A stretch of 7,718 nucleotides of DNA from Gammaproteobacteria bacterium (GCA_003514305.1 DORE01000266.1:1-7718), one strand, 5' to 3'; shown: positions 1-7,090, counted from the stretch's first letter. Notes: generated from the letters alone by a model not told the origin. A program made the numbers and translations.

Positions 1-285
1 AATATTGACGATAATGCGGTGATTACTTACAACCTCAACGGTGAAGTGGTGAAAACAGAGCACGCTGCGGAGGGTGGCAATGACGGCGTGGTAGTGCTCT
101 CTGATGGAACGAAGTATGTCAGCAGTGTCCGGTATGGAAGTGTTTCTGAGATTAAACCGGGACTAGAGGCACGCATTATTGCCTCTGGCGTTCCCAGCGC
201 AGCGTCTATGTGTTACGACTCGGTACAGCATCAGCTGGTAATACCAATGAACCCCAACTACTCTTTGGCGTTCATTCCTCTCTAA
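1..285 (+). CDS. C-terminal part of an SMP-30/gluconolactonase-like beta-propeller protein (5' end outside window)
   Basis: The frame is open from base 1 and ends at a TAA at 283-285, giving 94 residues of a longer protein; the GTG at 19 is internal and not a start. The piece reads as repeated short beta strands: a 'GVVVLSDGTKYVSSVRYG' strand pair, then 'IASGVPSAASMCYD', then 'HQLVIPMNPNYSLAFIPL' at the very end. This strand pattern, and a last blade of the form 'asGvPsAASMcyD...hqLviPMn', match what I remember of SMP-30/gluconolactonase/LRE-like six-bladed propellers, which often act as lactonases or sugar/ester hydrolases. The catalytic metal site lies in the missing part, so activity and export cannot be judged. 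It converges with the aminotransferase gene and is closed by the hairpin at 292-337. That it is a real gene end is fairly sure; the family assignment is moderate. Confidence 0.65.
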   Translation, partial: NIDDNAVITYNLNGEVVKTEHAAEGGNDGVVVLSDGTKYVSSVRYGSVSEIKPGLEARIIASGVPSAASMCYDSVQHQLVIPMNPNYSLAFIPL

Positions 286-291
286 CACTGA

Positions 292-337
292 TGCAGCGAG
301 GCTCAATCACGCCATTGCTGAGCTTCGCTGCACTTTT
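292..337 (+). terminator. Rho-independent terminator after the propeller gene
   Basis: Arms 292-305 and 319-332 pair over 14 positions with a single G-U wobble and a 13-nt loop. A short T run (TTTT at 334-337) follows on the plus strand. It starts 7 nt after the stop codon of the plus-strand gene. The hairpin also lies 14 nt past the end of the convergent aminotransferase gene, so it may act in both directions. On the minus strand no T run follows, so it would be weaker there. Confidence 0.75.
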
Positions 338-345
338 CGATCTGC

Positions 346-1485
346 TTAGTACTCAGCAATCACCTTAGTAATAAGACGATTAAACCGACTCAGCCCAGAC
401 TGTAGATGATCTTCTAGTAGCGCTGAGCTAAAGCGAAGGTGATTTTCTATACCGAACTTGGTGCCAGGTATCACTAGCACATCTTCTTCGTTAAGTAATC
501 GACTTGCCAACTCGTCTGAACCGATCGGCAGATCAAATTTGGGGAAAGACATGGCTGAGGCTTGAGGAGGCACCACTGAAAACACGCCTGGGTGCGAGTT
601 CAACGCTGTGGTGAGAGTATTGAATCCGCGCCTAATCAGCCGTCGGGCTCTAGCTCTAAGTTTCTCCCGTGCTGTTTCAGCTAAAGCGTAATCCGCTAGC
701 TTCATTGAAAACATTGTGGCGGCAATTGAAGTGTACTCATGGCGCCGCCAGCACTCCTCAACCACGCCAGTCGGGGCAATCAGCCAGCCTAGTCTTAATC
801 CAGGCAAGCCAAAAGCCTTACTCATAGAGTTGACAACGATGACGCGCTCATATTCTCCCCAAAAGCTCCGGGTTGGCGTGTCGCTATCTAACTCAGTGCC
901 TGCATATACTTCGTCTGCTACGATCCAAGCGCCTACGCTATCGGCGGAGGCAACAAGGGCCTGGCGATCTTTATCAGCTAGGATGCGACCTGTGGGGTTG
1001 TTGGGGTTCACTACGTGAATAATGCGAGTATCTTTGTCCGTCGCCTGTTTTAACGAGTCGGTATCTAGCGCCCATCCCTCAGACTCAATCATTTCGACAG
1101 TTCTCACTTCGAAGCCGAGATTTATTGCATTGCCGCTCAGCTGCTCATAAGTAGGTCGGAATCGAATCATGTTGTCGTCGGGCTGCAGTATGGTCGCTGC
1201 CACCAGTGTGTTAGCTTCACTGGCACCGATGGTCACGAGAACGTTATCCGCAGTTGCTCCTATATACATGTTTGCAATTTTCTCTCGCAAACTATGTAGG
1301 CCATTTACTTGTGGATAATCTATAAGCGTGGCAAACAACGATTGAGTATCGACTTCCGCCAACTCAAAGAGTTGTTTAAACGTCAGCGGGTGCACGCCAC
1401 TCTCGGCAAAGTGATATTTTACCGCATGTTCGTTTTCTGACATGTACTGTTCGATCGCAAAGGGCTGGAACATGGAATTTGACAT
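346..1485 (-). CDS. PLP-dependent aminotransferase, class I/II (fold type I)
   Basis: A complete 379-residue protein, close to the usual length for class I/II aminotransferases. Visible landmarks are: GASEAN (residues 87-92), in the cofactor-phosphate loop position; NPNNPTG (160-166), with the Asn that contacts the PLP ring; ADEVY (190-194), with the Asp that pairs with the pyridine nitrogen and the Tyr; SMSKAFGLPGLRLGW (220-234), with the Schiff-base Lys223 and the phosphate-binding Arg231; and Arg351 in 'HLRFSSA', the expected substrate alpha-carboxylate ligand. All catalytic residues are present, so the enzyme is probably active. It has no signal peptide and should be cytoplasmic. The N-terminus ('PFAIEQYMSE...AESGVHPLT') is of a type I associate with uncharacterised aminotransferases, so the amino donor cannot be named. 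The start is ATG at 1485; the only nearby alternative is Met5 (1473), and neither has a strong Shine-Dalgarno. It is separated from the next minus-strand gene by 529 bp and likely has its own promoter. Confidence 0.93.
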   Translation of the reverse strand: MSNSMFQPFAIEQYMSENEHAVKYHFAESGVHPLTFKQLFELAEVDTQSLFATLIDYPQVNGLHSLREKIANMYIGATADNVLVTIGASEANTLVAATILQPDDNMIRFRPTYEQLSGNAINLGFEVRTVEMIESEGWALDTDSLKQATDKDTRIIHVVNPNNPTGRILADKDRQALVASADSVGAWIVADEVYAGTELDSDTPTRSFWGEYERVIVVNSMSKAFGLPGLRLGWLIAPTGVVEECWRRHEYTSIAATMFSMKLADYALAETAREKLRARARRLIRRGFNTLTTALNSHPGVFSVVPPQASAMSFPKFDLPIGSDELASRLLNEEDVLVIPGTKFGIENHLRFSSALLEDHLQSGLSRFNRLITKVIAEY

Positions 1486-1524
1486 AGTTTTTTCTTAAGT
1501 GACGATCTGGTTAACGGCCTCGAT

Positions 1525-1544
1525 AAATTGGAAGCAACCAATTT
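1525..1544. promoter_or_regulatory. Perfect palindrome upstream of the aminotransferase gene, candidate operator
   Basis: Seven-base arms AAATTGG (1525-1531) and CCAATTT (1538-1544) are separated by 6 nt, giving a 20-bp inverted repeat. It ends 39 bp before the aminotransferase ATG. No T run follows in either direction, so a terminator is unlikely. Position and symmetry fit a binding site for a dimeric regulator. I could not identify a convincing -35/-10 pair around it, and no regulator gene is in the window. A chance palindrome is possible. Confidence 0.35.
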
Positions 1545-1558
1545 GGAGACGAAAGCAT

Positions 1559-1990
1559 CTACATGCCACTGAAATTTTTCGGCATACAGAACCCTATTCT
1601 GGCGCTAGTGAGTCGCTCGAACGGGCTGCGCGGAATACCCAGCGGTTTCTGATTCCAGGCAACTGAAATTTTTGAAATGAGCCGCCCTTGAGTGGATTGA
1701 CACTGTGCTAATTGGGTTGTCTGAAACAAACCATGTAATGGCTGGTTCAGTCGGATGCTCTCTTTGGGTGTTAATTCCTGACTGACAACCGCCCTGATAT
1801 ATAGATCGCTCTTGTCGTGTGTGGTCGGCATAATCTGTTTTTTCGTCGTCAAGTTAGTCAGTTTGATTGCGTTGGAGCTACTCGCTTTATCGGTATTAAA
1901 TTGCAGTCCAGGTGCCACCCAGACAAAGAAAGTGTGCCGCAGATTGAGGCGGTAATCTCAGCTATCTGAGCTCATTCTATCAGTCTGCAT
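1559..1990 (-). pseudogene. Interrupted hypothetical reading frame: 10 codons, TGA, then about 130 open codons
   Basis: On the minus strand an AAGGAGG box (2000-2006) lies 9 nt before an ATG at 1990. That frame reads MQTDRMSSDS, meets TGA at 1960-1958, and continues open in the same frame to TAG at 1559. The downstream part can only restart at a GTG at 1918 (119 residues to the stop), which has no ribosome binding site. I recognise no family, transmembrane segment or clear motif; three cysteines are absent from any repeated pattern, counting only C70, C108 or so of the restart product as isolated residues. Codon use is unremarkable and plausible for coding. The simplest reading is a decayed gene with a nonsense mutation, placed directly after the amidohydrolase stop as a former operon member. 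Alternatives are a sequencing error at the TGA, a short regulatory peptide, or non-coding DNA with a chance open frame. Selenocysteine decoding is conceivable but unsupported. Confidence 0.3.
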
Positions 1991-1999
1991 CCCATTATA

Positions 2000-2006
2000 C
2001 CTCCTT
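2000..2006 (-). promoter_or_regulatory. Near-perfect Shine-Dalgarno (AAGGAGG) in front of the interrupted frame
   Basis: The box lies 8 nt past the amidohydrolase stop codon, with an ATG at 1995 (4 nt away) and a second ATG at 1990 (9 nt away). The 1995 frame gives only 7 codons; the 1990 frame gives 10 codons before TGA. Its strength is notable because no intact gene follows. The following TATAAT (1999-1994) also matches a -10 hexamer, but no good -35 precedes it. Confidence 0.5.
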
Positions 2007-2007
2007 C

Positions 2008-2025
2008 ACGGGTTTTAGAACCCGT
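2008..2025. repeat. Small perfect hairpin across the amidohydrolase stop codon
   Basis: ACGGGTT (2008-2014) and AACCCGT (2019-2025) form a 7-bp stem with a 4-nt loop. The loop and right arm contain the last codons and the TAA of the amidohydrolase gene. No T tract follows on the minus strand; a ribosome binding site follows instead. It is therefore more likely a 3' processing or coupling element, or chance, than an intrinsic terminator. Confidence 0.4.
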
Positions 2026-3601
2026 TCCGCTTGAGGGCCTCGCCCGGGCGTGCACCGGTGGATTCGCCATCTTGTAATACTAATTCGCCATTGACCCAGA
2101 CAGCACTGATGCCGGTGGACAGTTGCTGGGTATTCTTAACCGTAGCATGGTCCTGCACTGTATTCGGATTAAACAAAACCAGGTCAGCTTTCATGCCTAC
2201 AGCCAGCAAGCCTCGATCCGGAATGCCTATGGCATTGGCTGCGCGGTTGGTCATAGCGGCTATGGCTTTCTCCAAAGGCAAAGTTCCTTGGTCTCTCACG
2301 TACTTGGCGAGAACACGCGGAAAGGCACCATAGCCTCTTGGGTGTCCAGCAAATCCGCCGTCAGAACAGATATTGGCAAAATCCCATTTGATGAGTTGGG
2401 CAATGTCATCCTCTTGCATGGAGCGCCCCATGATGGACTCGGATCCGAGTCCGCCATTGACCTCCGTCCACTCCATGGATTCTCCGATCACATCAGAAAG
2501 AGTTTGCGCTTCGGAAGTGCCTCTAAGAACAGCAATGTCGGCGATGGATAGTCCCACATAGCTTGGATTGGGAGCGAAATAGGTGAAAATGATGCCGTCG
2601 GCTGGCGCGATGCTTTCCAGTACGAAGTCAATCTCTTCCAAATCGTTGGGATCGCGGCCCGGTAGCAGTACACCGATGGTGGATTGCCAGTACTCATAAG
2701 GATAGATGTCAGCGGTGACTCTAATTCCCTCATCGCGAGCCGCTTCCAAGATCTTGATCGCCTTGCCGGCTTCACCCCAGACTTGTTTTGCGGCTAACTT
2801 AATATGTGAATAATGAACCGGCATATTGGTTACGCGACCGATCTGGATCAGTTCCTCGATTGCTTCAAAAACAAATCGGTCCTCGGAGCGGACATGGGAG
2901 GCATAACGTGTGCCTAAATCAGCTGCAGTCTGAGCAAGGCGAATGATTTCGCTGCCTTCTGAGAATTTGCCCGGCACGTATTCAAGGCCACTCGAAAACC
3001 CTAGGGCGCCGCTAGCGAGCTCTTTGGCGAGGAGGTCTGCCATCAATTCCACCTCATTATCGCTGGCGGATTGCTGCGACCGCTTGCCCATAACCACATC
3101 ACGAATCGTGTTGTGGCCTACATAAGAAGCAACATTGACTGCAGCAGGGTACTGCTCGTAGGCTGTGTAGAAATCAGCAATGGGGAAACTATGCCCCCCA
3201 TCCTGCCCGAACACAGAAGTCGTGATGCCCTGGGTCAGTATGGGTATCGCATCTTTATTGGTTTCGAGGCCGCGATCGTGATGGCTGTGGGTATCGATGA
3301 AACCGGGAGTAAGGGTCAAGCCGCCAGCATTGATTACAGTTTCTCCAGCCAACGGTTGCAGGTTTCCAATTTCAGTAATCAGCTCGCCCTCGAATCGTAG
3401 GGCTCCGCTGTATGCGGGCTCACCGCTGCCATCAATGATTTGGGCGTTAACGATAAGAGTTGAGTTAACAACAGGTTCTGATATTTGAGGTTCGCCGCAG
3501 GCACCTGGGGCCAACAGGCATATACCCAAAATCAACTTGGTGACTGCTAAAGGCCCTGATTGATTAAGACAACGAAAAAGAGACAATTGAACCCAATGCA
3601 A
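2015..3601 (-). CDS. Exported N-acyl-D-amino-acid deacylase (D-aminoacylase)-type amidohydrolase
   Basis: 528 residues with the full signature series of the D-aminoacylase branch of the amidohydrolase superfamily, whose members hydrolyse N-acyl-D-amino acids or related amides at a zinc site. Seen in order: GFIDTHSHHD (100-109) with metal ligands H105/H107; FGQDGG (131-136); VGHNTIR (161-167); GALGFSSGLEYVPG (198-211); SHVRSE (235-240) with H236; HYSHIK (263-268) with H266; SDGG (413-416) with the catalytic Asp414; and a C-terminal 'GMKADLVLFNP' strand returning to the small beta domain. The classical Cys metal ligand (Cys96 in the Alcaligenes enzyme) appears replaced by Asp134. Residues 18-34 are a hydrophobic export segment followed by Cys35 ('APGAC'), a poor lipobox, so it is either a lipoprotein or a plain secreted protein. 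The start is TTG at 3601, chosen because AGGAG sits 8 nt upstream and no ATG lies before the export segment. It is probably co-transcribed with the membrane protein 43 bp upstream. The exact substrate is unknown. Confidence 0.9.
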   Translation of the reverse strand: MHWVQLSLFRCLNQSGPLAVTKLILGICLLAPGACGEPQISEPVVNSTLIVNAQIIDGSGEPAYSGALRFEGELITEIGNLQPLAGETVINAGGLTLTPGFIDTHSHHDRGLETNKDAIPILTQGITTSVFGQDGGHSFPIADFYTAYEQYPAAVNVASYVGHNTIRDVVMGKRSQQSASDNEVELMADLLAKELASGALGFSSGLEYVPGKFSEGSEIIRLAQTAADLGTRYASHVRSEDRFVFEAIEELIQIGRVTNMPVHYSHIKLAAKQVWGEAGKAIKILEAARDEGIRVTADIYPYEYWQSTIGVLLPGRDPNDLEEIDFVLESIAPADGIIFTYFAPNPSYVGLSIADIAVLRGTSEAQTLSDVIGESMEWTEVNGGLGSESIMGRSMQEDDIAQLIKWDFANICSDGGFAGHPRGYGAFPRVLAKYVRDQGTLPLEKAIAAMTNRAANAIGIPDRGLLAVGMKADLVLFNPNTVQDHATVKNTQQLSTGISAVWVNGELVLQDGESTGARPGEALKRNGF

Positions 3602-3609
3602 TTACGAAG

Positions 3610-3614
3610 CTCCT
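3610..3614 (-). promoter_or_regulatory. Shine-Dalgarno AGGAG fixing the TTG start of the amidohydrolase
   Basis: AGGAG on the minus strand is followed by an 8-nt spacer and TTG at 3601. This is the only good ribosome binding site near the 5' end of the frame. It keeps the hydrophobic export segment inside the product. Confidence 0.7.
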
Positions 3615-3644
3615 GATTTGGCGACTGCGATTTATTATCATCGT

Positions 3645-4055
3645 TTATTTGGTATTTTCATCTTGGTTCAGAGGAATTAGTCCAAACAAATCCCTAATCT
3701 CATTAGTATTCAAATAAAACACAACGAATGAATACAGGCCCAAAGGCACCGCATGGGAGATGGCAAAGAGTAGATATTCAATCGCAGAAGAAACCGTCAT
3801 CATCAAAAAAATCATTTGAAATGCATGTACTACGGCATTGATGGAAGCAAACGATGTAGCTGCAATCCAAACGAAATAATTACGATATAAAATCCCAATC
3901 GCCAGTGCCGCTCCCAAAACCGCCGTTATCAAACTCAGAGATAAGCCTCCAGCCGACAATCCTATATCTAAAATGCCGAGCGCGTTGGCAAGCAACATGA
4001 CTCCAGCAGCGACATAAATGCTTTCGGGGTTCTCTGGAAAGTGAAGTAGCTTCAT
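3645..4055 (-). CDS. Small four-helix integral membrane protein of unknown function
   Basis: 136 residues, strongly hydrophobic. Likely membrane segments are at about 13-30, 36-57, 62-86 and 93-116, with a short polar N-terminus (MKLLHFPENPES) and a charged C-terminal tail (NEIRDLFG...QDENTK). There is one Cys-free, compact body with few charges (R58, E93) and two His (H77, H101) inside or near the helices. I recognise no transporter, enzyme or electron-carrier motif. The start is ATG at 4055; no clear Shine-Dalgarno precedes it, and no other Met lies upstream of the first helix. The gene ends 43 bp before the amidohydrolase TTG on the same strand, with no terminator between, so the two probably share a transcript. 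That would place the product in the same process, perhaps as an inner-membrane partner, but this is inference only. Confidence 0.75.
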   Translation of the reverse strand: MKLLHFPENPESIYVAAGVMLLANALGILDIGLSAGGLSLSLITAVLGAALAIGILYRNYFVWIAATSFASINAVVHAFQMIFLMMTVSSAIEYLLFAISHAVPLGLYSFVVFYLNTNEIRDLFGLIPLNQDENTK

Positions 4056-4398
4056 GATGGTCAGTTGTTTTTCTGATTTTTTATTTCCTGCCCATAGTGC
4101 TCTTGTGTTGCTGCTGTTTCAAGCACATTGCTAGGCCAACTTGCGCCTATTGAGGTGGGTCCAGCGCAGCGGCCTGTTTGTGGACCATCGGAATTAGCGC
4201 TTTACGAATCTTCTTTTAGTAGAGGCGCTTGGCTCTTCGCCTGCAGAAGAACAACGGGACGAGAAATCCAAAAGTTTCAATCAGGATGAGCGAAGAGGAC
4301 CGGATTATTCTGGTGCCAGGCCTTGCGGCGCGGGAAAGACAGCGCTGGGAGGCAATGAGTCTCCAAGCTATGTTCCTTAAAGCTCCGCGTGGGAGTGC
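4056..4398. other. 343-bp intergenic stretch with weak hairpins only
   Basis: This lies between the receptor stop and the small membrane-protein start, and must contain the receptor's 3' end and probably the promoter of the downstream pair. On the minus strand, AGGCG/CGCCT arms (4223-4227 and 4238-4242), flanked by further TTCTT/AAGAA complementarity, form an imperfect hairpin that might end the receptor transcript; no solid T run follows. A 6-bp repeat GGTCCA/TGGACC (4158-4163, 4181-4186) is within chance. I found no convincing promoter. A 38-codon plus-strand frame (4286-4402) is discussed under rejected items. Confidence 0.4.
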
Positions 4399-6876
4399 CT
4401 AGAAGGCGTAGCGAAGGCCTACGAAAACTGCACGTGGCGGAGCAGGCCCCAGAAACAGTGGAACGGTCAGATCCTCGATAATGGGGACCTCAAGCTCTCC
4501 GGGCTCTTCGCCCAACAGACCGAATGTTTCGAACTCTTCGTCAAATAGATTGTTCACGTTCGCAAAGATTTGGAACCGATCGCTGAATTGATAGCGAGCT
4601 CGAAGATTGGCCAGTGTGTATCCAGCTACCGTATCCAGTTGATTGGATTCATCTCCCCTAAGGTGTTGGTCGCTGTTGCTGATTACGTCCAGTCCGATGC
4701 CGAAGCGATCGGTGACACGATAATTCGTGAGCAGCTTGATTTGATTTCGTGGAATTCCCGGAATCTTATCGCCGTTCTCCACCAGAATTTCTCCGTCGTC
4801 GTCCGCAAAAGCGTGATTCGGGCTCAATACCTTGAAATTGTCCTCGAAAGTGGCCTCGACAAAGCTGTAAGCCAGCGTCCAATTCAGGTCCTGTAAATTA
4901 CCTGTAATCCGTCCTTCAAAACCGGCGCGTTGGGTTTCATCCACATTGGCGAAAAGGCCAGTAGCCCGGCCCGTGGTCTGGAACAGGATGTCGTTCTCGT
5001 TTGCGGTGAGAAAGGCTCCTGCGGAGTAGGCGATAGAACCGAAAAACCCGCGTGCACCAATTTCAAAACTTTTAGACACGACGTCGTCGAGGGGCGGATC
5101 GGCGAGAAAAGCATTGGGCAAACGGCATTCGAAGTCCACATCGTCCGGATCATCACCGCGCTCGATAGCAAACTTCACCGAAAGCTCAAACACTCCTTCG
5201 TTACAGGCGAGCTCGATGGGGGTGGGAGAGCGGGATGAGCGACTGAAGGAAGCATAGAGATTATGATTCTCGGCCACTTGCCAGGTTACCCCCAAGGCTG
5301 GATTGATACGATTGAAATTATGGTCGCCATTGAGTTCCGGACGCATACCTGATCGGTCACGCAGGGTTACGCTAGTATCATTAGCGCGCAAAGATAGTGT
5401 CAGTGCGACAGTATCGCTGAAATCCAGTATTGAAGCGACGTAAGCGCTCAACGTTTCAGTTCCAGTGTTGATTAGAGTTGCCGCATCGTCAACAAAGGTA
5501 CCGGTCCCGAGTCCGATGGTAATTCGAGACAGCGGATCGATTTCGGCGAGTTCTAGGACTGAACGAAAATCAGACTCACCGTTAAAGTAAGAACCACCGA
5601 GCACAATCTGACCATCGTAGTCGGCGAAGGTGCTTTTGAGCGTCCACTGAAAGTCGCCGCCCAGTGATTGCTGCAGCCGATTACTGATGTTGTTGATCGC
5701 ATCACCCGCCAGAACACCAGTACCCGACAGTTCGCTATCTTCAAATCCTTCGATATTGTACTCTTTATTTCTTCCGAGGCTTGTGGACAGACTATTAAGG
5801 AAGTCCTCCAGCGCCTCGGCGTCGGTGAATTGACCCTCGCACAGATCATCATCGTCGATGCCGAGGGTCATAATATGATCTTCTTCTAGCCCTTCAATCA
5901 GACCATCACCACCGATAAATTCGCAGACTGTGAATTCAGTGCCGTCACCATTAAATGAATCAGTATCATTCTCGCGCCAGAATAGGTTGCCGCTGAAACT
6001 GGTCCTGGAAGATATCTCGTGGGCGAAGTCGAGGTTTACCATGGACATATTGTTCTCTGTGATATCTGGCCCAGTGAAAATCGCCTCACGTCTCATGTTT
6101 AAAAGTTCAACGGGTGCGGCACCGTTGCCAATCAGATCGGAGCGGCCATGCTGAAGGTTGAGATTGACGGCAGAGTCATCAGAACGCCAGCTGAGACTGC
6201 CGTATAGGTTGAGCGCGTCTGACCTAGACTGGTCGCGCCAGCCGTCCTCGGCGAAGCGCTCCACATTGAAGTAATAGCCAAACTGACCATTATTGCCACC
6301 GATCTCAAAATTTGCGGTAGTGCGGCCAAAGGAACCGGCGCTGACTTCAACGTTTAAGCTTTCCGCGTTGAAGCCATTTTTCATATCGATCACAAGCGAG
6401 CCACCCAGGCTATTGAGGCCATAGAGGGGGTTAGAGCCGCCGCTGAGGGTAATCTGATTAATCGCAGTTTGGGGCAGCAAGTCCCAATTGACAGTATCAC
6501 CTAGTGGCTCATTGATGCGCACGCCATTCTGGAAAATCGCCAGACCCTGGGCTAGTCCCAGTAGCGGCGACGCGGTGAAACCGCGGTACTGTAGGTCGCG
6601 CTGTAAAGGATTATTCTGGGCATCATTCACGGAGACACTTGAAAAGGACTGACCCATGAAATCAGCCAGACTTGCTCCTCCCATACCCTGGAGGTCTTGT
6701 GCCGAGCCAACCTGAATTGGGTAGGGCAGCTTGCGGCTGTTGACACTGGAGCCGGCAGGAACCAAGTCGGTAACAAGAATTTCCACTGGAACTTGCGCAA
6801 ATGCCTGAGATGCACATGTGGCGAGGCCGATGGCCAAAATAAAGGGCTTGGTAACGTTAACTCTTGGATTCAGCAT
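4399..6876 (-). CDS. TonB-dependent outer-membrane receptor
   Basis: 825 residues with a signal peptide (positive start, hydrophobic 11-24, probable cleavage after AFA at 25-27). 'VEILVT' (31-36) may be the TonB box. The plug domain runs from about 48 to 170, with the family hallmarks 'YRGFTASPLLGL' (97-108), 'NGVRINEPLGDTVNWDLLP' (117-135) and 'GGSNPLYGLNSLGGSLVI' (146-163). The remainder is a beta barrel of alternating strands: 'YASFSRSSRSPTPIELAC' (541-558), 'PGIPRNQIKLL' (706-716), 'FANVNNLFDEEFETFG' (771-786), and the terminal strand 'AVFVGLRYAF' ending in Phe, as outer-membrane insertion requires. Such receptors import siderophores, cobalamin, sugars or other large ligands using TonB-ExbBD energy. 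The ligand cannot be told from sequence, and no TonB, ExbB, regulator or siderophore gene is near. Unusual are acidic inserts with Cys318/Cys346 and Cys558/Cys584. The start is ATG at 6876; no other start keeps the signal peptide, and the ribosome binding site is weak. Confidence 0.95.
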   Translation of the reverse strand: MLNPRVNVTKPFILAIGLATCASQAFAQVPVEILVTDLVPAGSSVNSRKLPYPIQVGSAQDLQGMGGASLADFMGQSFSSVSVNDAQNNPLQRDLQYRGFTASPLLGLAQGLAIFQNGVRINEPLGDTVNWDLLPQTAINQITLSGGSNPLYGLNSLGGSLVIDMKNGFNAESLNVEVSAGSFGRTTANFEIGGNNGQFGYYFNVERFAEDGWRDQSRSDALNLYGSLSWRSDDSAVNLNLQHGRSDLIGNGAAPVELLNMRREAIFTGPDITENNMSMVNLDFAHEISSRTSFSGNLFWRENDTDSFNGDGTEFTVCEFIGGDGLIEGLEEDHIMTLGIDDDDLCEGQFTDAEALEDFLNSLSTSLGRNKEYNIEGFEDSELSGTGVLAGDAINNISNRLQQSLGGDFQWTLKSTFADYDGQIVLGGSYFNGESDFRSVLELAEIDPLSRITIGLGTGTFVDDAATLINTGTETLSAYVASILDFSDTVALTLSLRANDTSVTLRDRSGMRPELNGDHNFNRINPALGVTWQVAENHNLYASFSRSSRSPTPIELACNEGVFELSVKFAIERGDDPDDVDFECRLPNAFLADPPLDDVVSKSFEIGARGFFGSIAYSAGAFLTANENDILFQTTGRATGLFANVDETQRAGFEGRITGNLQDLNWTLAYSFVEATFEDNFKVLSPNHAFADDDGEILVENGDKIPGIPRNQIKLLTNYRVTDRFGIGLDVISNSDQHLRGDESNQLDTVAGYTLANLRARYQFSDRFQIFANVNNLFDEEFETFGLLGEEPGELEVPIIEDLTVPLFLGPAPPRAVFVGLRYAF

Positions 6877-6956
6877 GCGGCTTAATTTCTTGTAGGTTAA
6901 TTAGAGGTTTCTAGCTATTGTCGAGGCTTTGCTTCTGGTTTGCCTTGACGCGACGC

Positions 6957-6965
6957 AGTATAGCA
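6957..6965 (-). promoter_or_regulatory. Candidate extended -10 promoter of the receptor gene
   Basis: On the minus strand TGC TATACT (6965-6957) matches an extended -10 element (TGn plus TATACT, 5 of 6 to consensus). The -35 region is poor (GCAAAT at 17 nt spacing), as is usual for extended -10 promoters. Predicted transcript start is near 6950, leaving a leader of about 74 nt before the ATG at 6876. Confidence 0.45.
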
Positions 6966-7090
6966 AATTAGGTGCTTGTATTTGCCTTGTTGAAGCCGTT
7001 TTGATGGCCTGCGAGAAGATTTTCCAAAGAAGTCGCTCAACTGAAAAGCGCCGAGGCGGTTCGAAAATCCGAGCTGCTATCGTCGAGATT

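Noticed and set aside
716..1018. 100-codon plus-strand frame opposite the aminotransferase gene
   Set aside because: It covers the catalytic core of the aminotransferase on the other strand and has no independent support.
1958..1960. Selenocysteine decoding of the in-frame TGA
   Set aside because: No Sec-type motif such as CxxU or UxxC surrounds the TGA (the context is DSD before and DYR side after), and no SECIS hairpin was evident by eye.
2123..2551. 142-codon plus-strand frame opposite the amidohydrolase gene
   Set aside because: It is a shadow frame over the conserved C-terminal half of the amidohydrolase; no start signals.
4286..4402. A 38-codon plus-strand frame beginning MSEEDRIILVPGLAARE, whose TAG shares CTAG with the receptor stop codon
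   Set aside because: The composition looks protein-like and the tail-to-tail overlap is neat, but there is no ribosome binding site or promoter, it is very short, and I recognise no family. A homolog search would be needed before calling it.
4570..4896. 108-codon plus-strand frame opposite the receptor gene
   Set aside because: It is antisense to clear receptor coding sequence with conserved barrel motifs; the translation has no family character and no ribosome binding site.
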